This document shows, piece by piece, positions 1 through 7,103 of a DNA stretch of 64,000 nucleotides. Every line of letters starts with the position of its first letter. Position 1 is the stretch's first letter. A program made the translations under genes and the position numbers. Origin of the DNA: CAWDZK01 sp963726615. Lineage in GTDB: Bacteria; Actinomycetota; Actinomycetes; JACCUZ01. The DNA lies in NCBI GenBank assembly GCA_963726615.1, contig CAVSCX010000011.1, positions 186,001 through 250,000 of the forward strand, written 5' to 3'. The notes beneath the pieces were generated by a model that searched no databases, was not told the origin of the DNA, and saw only the letters and a list, made by a program, of their open reading frames with translations.

Positions 1-1101
1 AACGCCAACGTGCACCGGGGCATCCACGTGCTCGCCGAGGAGGCGACCGCGCTGTACGAGGGGGCCCGGGACAAGGTGGCGCGGTTCGTCAACGCCGCCG
101 ACCGGGCCGAGGTGGTGTTCACCAAGAACAGCACCGAGGCGCTCAACCTGGTCGCGAACGTTCTCGGCTTCGCCGACGGGCGCAGGGGACTCGGCCCCGG
201 CGACGAGGTCGTCATCACCGAGATGGAGCACCACTCCAACATCGTCCCGTGGCAGATGGTCACCCAGCGGACCGGGGCGACGCTGCGGTGGTTCGGCCTG
301 ACCGACGAGGGCCGGCTGGACCTGTCCGACCTCGACGGCGTCATCACCGAGCGGACCAAGGTCGTCTCGTTCGTCCTCGTGTCGAACATCCTCGGCACCG
401 TCAACCCGCCGGAGGAGATCGTCCGGCGGGCGCACGAGGTCGGCGCGCTGGTCGTCGTCGACGCCTCCCAGGCCGCGCCGCACATGCCGTTGGACGTGCA
501 GGCGCTCGGCGCCGACCTGGTGGCGTTCACCGGGCACAAGATGTGCGGACCGACCGGCATCGGCGTGCTCTGGGGCCGTCGCGAGCTGCTCGAGGAGCTG
601 CCGCCGTTCCTCGGCGGGGGCGAGATGATCGAGATGGTCACGATGGCCTCGTCGACCTACGCCGGGCTGCCGCACAAGTACGAGGCCGGCACCCCGCCGA
701 TCGCGCAGGCGGTGGGCCTGGGCGCGGCGGTCGACTACCTCGCCGGCCTGGGCATGGACGCGGTGCACGCACACGAGAAGCACATCACCGGGTACGCGCT
801 GGACCGGTTGCTGCAGGTCGAGGGTCTGCGGATCATCGGGCCGGCCACCACGGAGGCCCGCGGAGCCGCGGTGTCCTTCGCGCTGGGCGACCTGCACCCG
901 CACGACGTCGGCCAGGTGCTCGACGAGCTCGGCATCGCCGTCCGCGTCGGGCACCACTGCGCCCGCCCCGTGTGCCTGCGCTACGCCGTGCCGGCAACCA
1001 CGCGCGCGTCGTTCTACCTGTACTCGACCGAGGCCGAGGTCGACGCCCTGGTCGCCGGCCTGGAGCACGTGCAGCGGTTCTTCGGAGGTGCCGGCCGGTG
1101 A
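1..1101 (+). CDS. sufS: SufS-type cysteine desulfurase (5'-truncated by window)
   Basis: PLP-dependent cysteine desulfurase that takes sulfur from L-cysteine and supplies it for Fe-S cluster assembly. The frame is open from base 1 (N-A-N-V-H-R-G-I-H), an internal SufS motif, so roughly 50 N-terminal residues lie outside the window and the GTG at 10 is not the true start. The PLP lysine is in TGHKMCGPTG (visible residue 180). The persulfide cysteine is in VGHHCARP (visible residue 320), the signature of group II (SufS) desulfurases. The gene overlaps sufU by 4 bp, so translation is probably coupled. Family and role are certain; only the N-terminus is missing. Confidence 0.96.
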   Translation, partial: NANVHRGIHVLAEEATALYEGARDKVARFVNAADRAEVVFTKNSTEALNLVANVLGFADGRRGLGPGDEVVITEMEHHSNIVPWQMVTQRTGATLRWFGLTDEGRLDLSDLDGVITERTKVVSFVLVSNILGTVNPPEEIVRRAHEVGALVVVDASQAAPHMPLDVQALGADLVAFTGHKMCGPTGIGVLWGRRELLEELPPFLGGGEMIEMVTMASSTYAGLPHKYEAGTPPIAQAVGLGAAVDYLAGLGMDAVHAHEKHITGYALDRLLQVEGLRIIGPATTEARGAAVSFALGDLHPHDVGQVLDELGIAVRVGHHCARPVCLRYAVPATTRASFYLYSTEAEVDALVAGLEHVQRFFGGAGR

Positions 1102-1580
1102 ACCTCGAGTCGATGTACCAGGAGATCATCCTGGACCACTACCGTCACCCGCACCGCAAGGGACTGCGTGAGCCGTTCGACGTCGAGGTGCATCACGTCA
1201 ACCCGACCTGCGGCGACGAGGTGACCCTGCGGGTCCGGCTCACCGAGGACGGGCGGTCCGTGGAGGACGTGTCCTACGACTCGATGGGCTGCTCCATCTC
1301 GCAGGCCTCGGTGTCGGTGATGACCGACCTCGTGGTGGGCAAGGACCTCGAAACCGCGGACAACGCCTACAAGGCATTTCTTGCGCTGATGCGCACCAAG
1401 GGCGACACCGACGGGGTCATCGAGGCCGAGGAGGAGGTGCTCGAGGACGCAGTTGCGTTCGAAGGCGTCTCGAAGTACCCCGCGCGCATCAAGTGTGCGC
1501 TGCTCGGCTGGATGGCCTGGAAGGACGCCACTGCCCGCGCGGTCGGCGACGTAGACGTGACGACGGAGGAGACCGCATGA
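1098..1580 (+). CDS. sufU: SufU-type zinc-dependent sulfurtransferase
   Basis: SufU accepts persulfide sulfur from SufS and passes it to the SUF scaffold. The 160-residue protein starts MNLESMYQEIILDHYRHP (GTG), typical of SufU. The three zinc/sulfur cysteines are visible in NPTCGDEV, MGCSIS and RIKCALLGW, with the conserved Asp in the first motif. The GTG at 1098 overlaps the sufS stop (GTGA) and has GGAGG at 1084-1088. A longer upstream reading in this frame is only the sufS antisense/shadow composition. It is the middle gene of sufS-sufU-sufT. Confidence 0.95.
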   Translation: MNLESMYQEIILDHYRHPHRKGLREPFDVEVHHVNPTCGDEVTLRVRLTEDGRSVEDVSYDSMGCSISQASVSVMTDLVVGKDLETADNAYKAFLALMRTKGDTDGVIEAEEEVLEDAVAFEGVSKYPARIKCALLGWMAWKDATARAVGDVDVTTEETA

Positions 1581-1930
1581 GCGAGACCGCTACCGACACC
1601 AGCCAGGGAGGCGGCCCGACCGTCGCGACCGTGGAGGACGTCGAGGAGGCCATGCGCGACGTGGTCGACCCCGAGCTCGGCATCAACGTCGTCGACCTCG
1701 GCCTCGTCTACGGCGTGCACGTCGACGACGACAACGTGGTGACGCTGGACATGACCCTGACCTCGGCCGCGTGCCCCCTCACCGACGTGATCGAGGACCA
1801 GACGAACTCCGCGCTCGCGCCGCTGGCGAAGGAGGCCCGGATCAACTGGGTCTGGATGCCGCCGTGGGGCCCGGACAAGATCACCGACGAGGGTCGCGAG
1901 CAGCTGCGCGCCCTCGGCTTCAACGTCTGA
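1577..1930 (+). CDS. sufT: SufT/MIP18-like (DUF59) Fe-S assembly protein
   Basis: A 117-residue DUF59 protein. Family members help Fe-S maturation and usually close actinobacterial suf operons. The diagnostic stretches are DPELGINVVDLGLVYG, the cysteine-containing TSAACPLTDVIEDQ and the C-terminal MPPWGPDKIT. The ATG overlaps the sufU stop (ATGA), with GGAGGAG just upstream, so all three genes look translationally coupled. The first 17 or so residues are polar and probably disordered. The exact biochemical role of SufT is less settled than that of SufS or SufU. Confidence 0.93.
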   Translation: MSETATDTSQGGGPTVATVEDVEEAMRDVVDPELGINVVDLGLVYGVHVDDDNVVTLDMTLTSAACPLTDVIEDQTNSALAPLAKEARINWVWMPPWGPDKITDEGREQLRALGFNV

Positions 1931-1989
1931 CCCCGGCGAGCCCTCCCGCGGCTTTGCCGGGTCACCAGTGGCTTGCACGCCACGGTTGA

Positions 1990-2023
1990 CCCGAGTTGAT
2001 CACGCAAGCGTGATCAACTCGGG
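1990..2023. terminator. Perfect 16-bp inverted repeat between convergent genes
   Basis: Arms CCCGAGTTGATCACGC (1990-2005) and GCGTGATCAACTCGGG (2008-2023) match perfectly across an AA spacer. It lies between sufT (+) and the metallopeptidase gene (-), where a bidirectional terminator is expected. There is no U-tract, as is common for actinobacterial hairpins. The arms are less G+C-rich than their surroundings. Confidence 0.75.
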
Positions 2024-2037
2024 CCGGGTGTGGTGTG

Positions 2038-2931
2038 TCAGCGGGCGCGGAAGGTGTCGCAGGCGTTGACGTCACCGGTGCTGCGCCCGGTCGTGAACCA
2101 CTGCTTGCGCTGCGTCGCCGAGCCGTGGGTCCAGGACTCCTCGTCGACCCGGCCCTGGGTCTGCTGCTGGATCCGGTCGTCGCCGACCGCCGCCGCTGCG
2201 TCCTGGGCCTGCTGCACCTCGGCGTCGCCGACGGACACGTTGCCGGCGTCGTCGGCCAGCCTGCTCCAGACGCCGGCGTAGCAGTCCGCCTGCAGCTCGA
2301 GGGCCACGGAGAGCTCGTTGGCGCGCCCGGGGTCGGACTGCTGGGCGGACCGCACCTTGCGCTCGGTGCCGAACAGCGTCTGCAGGTGGTGCCCCGCCTC
2401 GTGCGCCAGGATGTACGCCTGGGCATAGCGCCCCTCCGCGCCGAACTGCCGCTGCAGCTGGTCGAGGAAGCCGATGTCGAGGTAGATGCTCCGGTCCGGC
2501 GGGCAGTAGAACGGGCCGACCTGCGAGGAGGCCTGCCCGCAGCCGGTGCTCACCGCCTGGGTGAAGAAGGTCAGCCCCGGCTTCTCGTAGCTCGCGCCGG
2601 CACGGGCGAACTCGTCGGTCCAGACCTCGTTGACCTCGTTGTAGACCTTGACCAGGAAGCAGTCGTCGTACGTGTCGATCGCGCCCTGCTCGTTGCACCG
2701 GCTCTCGAGATCGCTCTCGCCCGAGCCCTGGCCCTGGACCGCGCCGTCCTGCGGGACCAGGGAGGTGGTGTCGACGCTCCCGCCGCCGAGGACGCTGACG
2801 AGCAGGTAGATGATCAGGCCGACCACGCCGAGCCCGCCACCGCCGATGGCGACCGGGCCTCCGACACCGCGACCACGCCGGTCGGAGACGCCGGAGACGT
2901 CGACCCGCTGATCGTCGAAGTCGATGCCCAT
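2038..2931 (-). CDS. Neutral zinc metallopeptidase (YpfJ/KPN_02809 family), membrane-anchored
   Basis: A 297-residue protein with a cytoplasmic N-terminus rich in D, R and G, one hydrophobic segment (about residues 28-50: GGGGLGVVGLIIYLLVSV) and a large extracytoplasmic domain. The zinc motif is LAHEAGHHLQ near residue 173. Downstream signatures such as ELQADCYAGVW and a C-terminal DVNACDTF segment match the neutral zinc metallopeptidase family. Several extracellular cysteines could form disulfides. Substrate is unknown. The ATG at 2931 follows AGGTGG, and a -10-like TAGTCT lies about 40 nt upstream at 2976-2971 on the minus strand. Confidence 0.9.
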   Translation of the reverse strand: MGIDFDDQRVDVSGVSDRRGRGVGGPVAIGGGGLGVVGLIIYLLVSVLGGGSVDTTSLVPQDGAVQGQGSGESDLESRCNEQGAIDTYDDCFLVKVYNEVNEVWTDEFARAGASYEKPGLTFFTQAVSTGCGQASSQVGPFYCPPDRSIYLDIGFLDQLQRQFGAEGRYAQAYILAHEAGHHLQTLFGTERKVRSAQQSDPGRANELSVALELQADCYAGVWSRLADDAGNVSVGDAEVQQAQDAAAAVGDDRIQQQTQGRVDEESWTHGSATQRKQWFTTGRSTGDVNACDTFRAR

Positions 2932-2969
2932 GGGCCACCTGTCGGGAGAGGGAGGTGCGGAGCGGCGGG

Positions 2970-2976
2970 TAGACTA
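2970..2976. promoter_or_regulatory. Candidate bidirectional -10 element (TAGACTA)
   Basis: TAGACT (2970-2975, plus) and TAGTCT (2976-2971, minus) are the same heptamer read from both strands. On the plus strand it sits 7 nt before an ATG (2983). On the minus strand it sits about 40 nt before the metallopeptidase ATG, which has its own Shine-Dalgarno. No clear -35 was found for either direction. Inferred from sequence only. Confidence 0.45.
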
Positions 2977-2982
2977 CGCGGC

Positions 2983-3003
2983 ATGTCCGCGCCGTGCCCG
3001 TGA
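2983..3003 (+). CDS. Candidate 6-codon leaderless upstream ORF (MSAPCP)
   Basis: ATG TCC GCG CCG TGC CCG TGA lies exactly 7 nt after TAGACT, the spacing seen for leaderless starts elsewhere in the window. It ends 75 nt before the ABC-F gene. The rest of the leader holds a 6-bp hairpin (CGTGGG at 3020-3025 with CCCACG at 3031-3036). A second CCCACG at 3051-3056 could compete for the same 5' arm. This would fit translation-dependent leader control but may be chance. Confidence 0.3.
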   Translation: MSAPCP

Positions 3004-3078
3004 GCCGACCTGCCGTGTCCGTGGGCCCTACCCACGTCCCGCAGTGCCCACCCACGTCGACGCCGAAGGACCTTCTCG

Positions 3079-4686
3079 ATGATCACCGCCACCGGGCTGG
3101 AGCTGCGCGCCGGGCCGCGCCTGCTGCTCGGCGCCGCCACCTTCCGGATCGCGCCGGGGGACCGGGTGGGGCTGGTCGGGCGCAACGGTGCCGGCAAGAC
3201 AACCCTGACCCGGGTGCTGTCGGGCGAGACCCTGCCGGCCGCCGGCACGGTGACCCGCTCGGGCGCGGTGGGGTACCTCCCGCAGGACCCCCGCACGGGT
3301 GACCTGGGGGTCGTCGCCCGCGACCGGATCCTGTCCGCGCGGGGACTGGACGTGATCGCGCACCGGATGCGCACGACCGAGGGCGAGATGGCCAGTGCCG
3401 ACCCGGACACCCACGACAAGGCGATGCGTCGCTACCCGCGGCTGGAGGAGGAGTTCCAGGCAGCCGGCGGCTACGCCGCGGAGAGCGAGGCGGCGGCGAT
3501 CGCGTCCAGCCTCGGACTGCCGGAGCGTGTCCTGGAGCAGCCGCTCCGGACCCTCTCCGGGGGGCAGCGCCGTCGCGTCGAGCTGTCCAGGATCCTGTTC
3601 TCCTCGACCGGGTCCGACGCGACGCTCCTGCTGGACGAGCCCACCAACCACCTCGACGCCGACTCCATCGTCTGGTTGCGCGACTACCTCTCGTCCTACA
3701 AGGGCGGGCTGGTGGTCATCAGCCACGACGTCGGCCTGCTCGAGAACTCGGTCACCCGGGTGTTCCACCTCGACGCCAACAGGACCGAGCTGGACGTCTA
3801 CAACGTCGGGTGGAAGGCGTACCTGCAGCAGCGCGAGACCGACGAGCGCCGGCGCAAGCGCGAGCGTGCCAACGTGGAGAAGCAGGCGTCGGTCCTCAAG
3901 GCGCAGGCCGACCGGATGCGCTACAAGGCCACCAAGGCACGGGCCGCCCAGAGCATGGACAAGCGGGCGGCCAAGCTGCTCGGCGGCCTGGAGGAGGTGC
4001 GCCGCAACGACAGGGTCGCGAAGCTCCGGTTCCCCGACCCCGCGCCGTGCGGGAAGACGCCTCTCACCGCCGAGGGGCTGTCCAAGTCGTACGGGTCGCT
4101 CGAGGTCTTCACGGACGTCGACCTGGCGATCGACAGGGGCAGCCGGGTCGTCATCCTCGGTCTCAACGGCGCGGGCAAGACCACGTTGATGCGGTTGCTG
4201 GCGGGGGTCGAGGAACCGGACACCGGCGAGGTCGTGCCCGGGCACGGGCTGAAGATCGGCTACTACGCGCAGGAGCACGAGACGCTGGACCCGGAGCGCA
4301 CCGTGCTGGAGAACATGCGCAGCGCGGCCCCGGACCTGAAGGATGCCGAGGTGCGGCGCGTGCTCGGGTCGTTCCTGTTCACCGGCGACGACGTCGACAA
4401 GCCGGCCGGCGTCCTGTCCGGCGGGGAGAAGACCCGGCTGGCGCTGGCCACGCTGGTCGCGTCCAGCGCGAACGTGCTCATGCTCGACGAGCCGACCAAC
4501 AACCTGGACCCCGCCAGCCGTGAGGAGATCCTCGGCGCCCTGCGGACCTACGAAGGCGCCGTTGTCCTCGTCACCCACGACGAGGGTGCTGTCGACGCGC
4601 TCTCGCCCGAGCGGCTCATCCTGCTGCCGGACGGTGTCGAGGACCACTGGAACGAGGACTACGCGGACCTTGTCGCGCTCGCCTGA
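3079..4686 (+). CDS. ABC-F family ATPase (ribosome-associated)
   Basis: A 535-residue protein with two ABC domains and no membrane segments. Walker A motifs are GRNGAGKTTL (about 35-44) and GLNGAGKTTLM (about 361-371). Signatures are LSGGQRRRVEL and LSGGEKTRLAL. A charged, helical linker (about 250-310, rich in R, K and E) separates the domains. ABC-F proteins act on the ribosome as translation factors or antibiotic-protection proteins. The M. tuberculosis counterpart in similar gene context is Rv1473 (annotated macrolide transporter ATPase). AAGGA lies about 9 nt before the ATG. A structured leader with a possible mini-ORF precedes it, and a small HTH gene follows. The ligand or target drug cannot be told from sequence. 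Confidence 0.93.
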   Translation: MITATGLELRAGPRLLLGAATFRIAPGDRVGLVGRNGAGKTTLTRVLSGETLPAAGTVTRSGAVGYLPQDPRTGDLGVVARDRILSARGLDVIAHRMRTTEGEMASADPDTHDKAMRRYPRLEEEFQAAGGYAAESEAAAIASSLGLPERVLEQPLRTLSGGQRRRVELSRILFSSTGSDATLLLDEPTNHLDADSIVWLRDYLSSYKGGLVVISHDVGLLENSVTRVFHLDANRTELDVYNVGWKAYLQQRETDERRRKRERANVEKQASVLKAQADRMRYKATKARAAQSMDKRAAKLLGGLEEVRRNDRVAKLRFPDPAPCGKTPLTAEGLSKSYGSLEVFTDVDLAIDRGSRVVILGLNGAGKTTLMRLLAGVEEPDTGEVVPGHGLKIGYYAQEHETLDPERTVLENMRSAAPDLKDAEVRRVLGSFLFTGDDVDKPAGVLSGGEKTRLALATLVASSANVLMLDEPTNNLDPASREEILGALRTYEGAVVLVTHDEGAVDALSPERLILLPDGVEDHWNEDYADLVALA

Positions 4687-4700
4687 CCGTCCGCTCGGCC

Positions 4701-4719
4701 CGGCCGGTCGATCCGGCCG
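4701..4719 (+). terminator. Hairpin just after the ABC-F stop
   Basis: CGGCCGG (4701-4707) pairs with CCGGCCG (4713-4719) across the loop TCGAT, 15 nt after the ABC-F stop codon. There is no U-tract. It could terminate the ABC-F transcript or partly separate it from the downstream HTH gene. Confidence 0.5.
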
Positions 4720-4813
4720 TGTGAAAGGCGGAGGTATCGGGCAGCCGGCGGCGATCCGGCCGAGCCGGTGGCCCCAGCATCTGGCGCTGCGCCGTCGGTG
4801 CGACGATCATGGG

Positions 4814-4856
4814 GCCCGAGGTTCAGGCAGCCTCGGGCAGCACCGTGCACCACGGT
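4814..4856 (+). promoter_or_regulatory. Two consecutive hairpins in the leader of the HTH gene
   Basis: Hairpin 1: GCCCGAGG (4814-4821) with CCTCGGGC (4831-4838), loop of 9 nt. Hairpin 2: ACCGTG (4842-4847) with CACGGT (4851-4856), loop CAC. Hairpin 2 ends 4 nt before the strong AGGAGGAGG Shine-Dalgarno of the HTH gene. They could modulate transcription read-through from ABC-F or ribosome access. Function is inferred. Confidence 0.4.
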
Positions 4857-4873
4857 TACAGGAGGAGGTCGGC

Positions 4874-5083
4874 GTGGCCGAGCTCAAGAAGGGCGCACGC
4901 ATCACCGGAGGCGACCGCACCAGGCTGGCGGCCGATCTCAAGCGCAAGTACGCCACGGGCACGAGCATCCGTGAGCTCGCCGCCGAGACGGGACGCTCCT
5001 ACGGGTTCGTGCACCGGATGCTGTCGGAGTCCGGGGTGGCGCTGCGCGGTCGCGGCGGCGCGACGCGCGGCAAGAAGTCCTGA
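4874..5083 (+). CDS. Small helix-turn-helix protein next to ABC-F
   Basis: A 69-residue basic protein. Residues about 15-55 read as a Hin/resolvase-like HTH (RTRLAADLKRKYATGTSIRE followed by LAAETGRSYGFVHRMLSE), and the C-terminus is a basic RGRGGATRGKKS tail. The GTG at 4874 has an excellent AGGAGGAGG upstream. M. tuberculosis Rv1473A, beside Rv1473 and echA12, has the same context, so this looks like a conserved neighbourhood. It is annotated in other genomes as a transcriptional regulator, but the basic tail would also suit nucleic-acid binding in general. No target is known to me. Confidence 0.85.
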   Translation: MAELKKGARITGGDRTRLAADLKRKYATGTSIRELAAETGRSYGFVHRMLSESGVALRGRGGATRGKKS

Positions 5084-5124
5084 CCGCGGGAGACAACCCG
5101 GGCCACCCGGGCAGCAGCGGCGGC

Positions 5125-5928
5125 GTGCGGCTCGACCACGGGCCGGGTGACGTCGTCGCGACGGTCACGCTGGCCAGCCCGAAACAGCGGAACGCCCAGA
5201 CACCCGCGACGTGGCGCCGGCTGGCGGCGATCGGCGAGCGGCTGCTGGCCGACCGGGACGTGCGGGTCGTCCTGCTGCGTGCGGACGGCCCGTCCTTCTC
5301 CGCCGGTCTGGACCGGGCGATGTTCAGCGACGGCGTCGACGGCGGCCCCGGGTTGGCCGCGCTCGCGGCCCTCGACGACTGGGAGCTGGACGCCGCCATC
5401 GATGGCTTCCAGCGGGCCTTCTCCTGGTGGCGGGACGAGCGCGTGGTGAGCATCGCGGCAGTCCAGGGGCATGCGGTCGGCGCCGGCTTCCAGCTGGCTC
5501 TCGCCTGCGACCTGCGGGTGGTGGCCGACGACGTGGCACTGGCGATGAAGGAGACCTCACTGGGGCTGGTGCCCGACCTCGGTGGCACGGCACCGCTGGT
5601 CCGGCTGGTCGGCTACGCCCGGGCGCTGGAGATCTGCACGACCGGACGCCGGGTCGGCGCTGCCGAGGCGGTGGCCAGCGGGCTGGCCTCGCTCGCGGTC
5701 CCGGCCGCCGAGCTCGAGGTCGCCGCGCGCGACCTCGCCGCCGCCGTGCTCGCGTCCCCCGCGGGTGCGGTGCGCGAGACCAAGGCCCTGCTGCGCGACG
5801 CCGGGGTGCGAGGCTACGACGAGCAGCGCGCGGCCGAGCGGGCCGCGCAGGCCCGCCGGCTGCGTGAGCTGGCGGCCGTCTCCGCGCACAAGGGCGCGGC
5901 TGCGCCACGGGCAGGGGAGGACGGCTAG
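5125..5928 (+). CDS. Enoyl-CoA hydratase/isomerase family protein
   Basis: A 267-residue crotonase-fold protein that probably hydrates or isomerises a 2-enoyl-CoA. The oxyanion-hole segments are SFSAGLD and GHAVGAGFQLALACD. Both catalytic glutamate positions of classical hydratases appear kept, in KETSLGLVPDLGGT and in the following ALEICTTG. The next gene, an acyl-CoA dehydrogenase, begins right after its stop, so the two probably act on the same acyl-CoA substrate. The GTG at 5125 has no good Shine-Dalgarno, so the start is uncertain. Its nearest M. tuberculosis context match is echA12 beside Rv1473. Confidence 0.9.
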   Translation: MRLDHGPGDVVATVTLASPKQRNAQTPATWRRLAAIGERLLADRDVRVVLLRADGPSFSAGLDRAMFSDGVDGGPGLAALAALDDWELDAAIDGFQRAFSWWRDERVVSIAAVQGHAVGAGFQLALACDLRVVADDVALAMKETSLGLVPDLGGTAPLVRLVGYARALEICTTGRRVGAAEAVASGLASLAVPAAELEVAARDLAAAVLASPAGAVRETKALLRDAGVRGYDEQRAAERAAQARRLRELAAVSAHKGAAAPRAGEDG

Positions 5929-7080
5929 GTGGACCTGGCGCTCAGTGACGAGCAGCGGGCTGTGCAGGCCGCGGTGCGGGAGTGGGTCGCGGAGGTGGTC
6001 ACCCCGGACGCCCTGCGCAACGACCGGGAGGAGCGCTTCCCGCAGGAGGCGCTGGACGGACTGCGGACGACCGGCTTCGTCGGGATGTCGATCCCCGAGG
6101 AGTACGGCGGGGGAGGAGCCGACCCCCTGACCTACTGCCTGTTCATCGAGGAGCTCAGCCGCGGCGACGCCAACGTCCGCTCGATCATGTCGGTGCACCT
6201 CGGGCTCGTCGCGGGCTCGATCGCCCGGTGGGGGACCGAGCCGCAGAAGCAGGAGTGGCTGCCGCGGATGGCCACCGGCGAGGTGCTCGGCTGCTTCGGT
6301 CTCACCGAGCCGGACCACGGCTCGAACCCGGCCGACCTGCGCGCGACCGCCGAGGCGCTGCCCGGGGGCGGGTGGCGGATCAGCGGCCGGAAGGTCTTCA
6401 TCACCAACGGCTCGATCGCGCAGCTCGCGCTCGTGATGGCCCGCACCGGTGGTCCGGGTGCCAGCGGCGTCTCGGCCTTCCTGGTGCCGACCGACCGGCC
6501 GGGGTTCGGCGCGAACCCGGTGCACGGCAAGCTCGGTCTGCGGTCGTGCGACACCGCCGAGCTGGTGCTCGACGCCGTCGAGGTGGGGCCGGAGGCCCGG
6601 CTGGGCGACGATGGTGAGGGACTCAAGGTCGCGCTCTCCGCCCTCGACGACGGGCGGATGTCCATCGCCGCGTCCTGCACCGGCATCGCGCACTCGGCGC
6701 TGGAGATCATGACGGCCTACGCCGGCGCGCGGGTCCAGTTCGGCAAGCCGATCGCAGGCCACCAGCTCGTGCAGGAGCTGATCGCCGACTCGGCAGTCGA
6801 CGTCGACGCCTCGCGGCTGTTGACGTGGGCGGTGGCGGACCGCAAGTCCAAGGGTCAGCGCTATTCACTGGCCGCGTCGAAGGCGAAGCTGTTCGCCACC
6901 GAGGCGTCGATCCGGGTCGCGAACGCGTGCATCCAGGTGCACGGCGGCTACGGGTACGTCGACGAGTTCCCCGCCGCCAAGCTGATGCGGGACGCCAGGG
7001 TGACCACGCTGTACGAGGGCACCAGCCAGGTGCAGAAGCTGCTGATCGGACGCGCCCTCACCGGCGTGAGCGCCTTCTGA
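5929..7080 (+). CDS. Acyl-CoA dehydrogenase
   Basis: A 383-residue FAD enzyme catalysing alpha,beta-dehydrogenation of an acyl-CoA. It shows CFGLTEPDHGSNP (FAD/substrate motif), RKVFITNGSIAQL and the C-terminal LYEGTSQVQKLLIGRAL. The glutamate in YEGTSQ is the catalytic base position of short-chain and glutaryl-type dehydrogenases. TEPDHGSNP resembles the glutaryl-CoA dehydrogenase branch, but the branch cannot be fixed by eye. The GTG start directly abuts the TAG of the hydratase gene, so they form an operon. Confidence 0.94.
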   Translation: MDLALSDEQRAVQAAVREWVAEVVTPDALRNDREERFPQEALDGLRTTGFVGMSIPEEYGGGGADPLTYCLFIEELSRGDANVRSIMSVHLGLVAGSIARWGTEPQKQEWLPRMATGEVLGCFGLTEPDHGSNPADLRATAEALPGGGWRISGRKVFITNGSIAQLALVMARTGGPGASGVSAFLVPTDRPGFGANPVHGKLGLRSCDTAELVLDAVEVGPEARLGDDGEGLKVALSALDDGRMSIAASCTGIAHSALEIMTAYAGARVQFGKPIAGHQLVQELIADSAVDVDASRLLTWAVADRKSKGQRYSLAASKAKLFATEASIRVANACIQVHGGYGYVDEFPAAKLMRDARVTTLYEGTSQVQKLLIGRALTGVSAF

Positions 7081-7103
7081 GCACCCCCGCGCCGCCGCCT
7101 GCT

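Noticed and set aside
2940..2975. WhiB7-type control of the ABC-F gene, as reported for Rv1473
   Set aside because: WhiB7 promoters have an A+T-rich element just upstream of the -35. This region is G+C-rich throughout.
2035..3003. Long plus-strand reading that ends with MSAPCP
   Set aside because: The upstream part is antisense to the HEAGHH metallopeptidase. Only the last six codons, from the ATG after a -10 box, were kept as a tentative mini-ORF.
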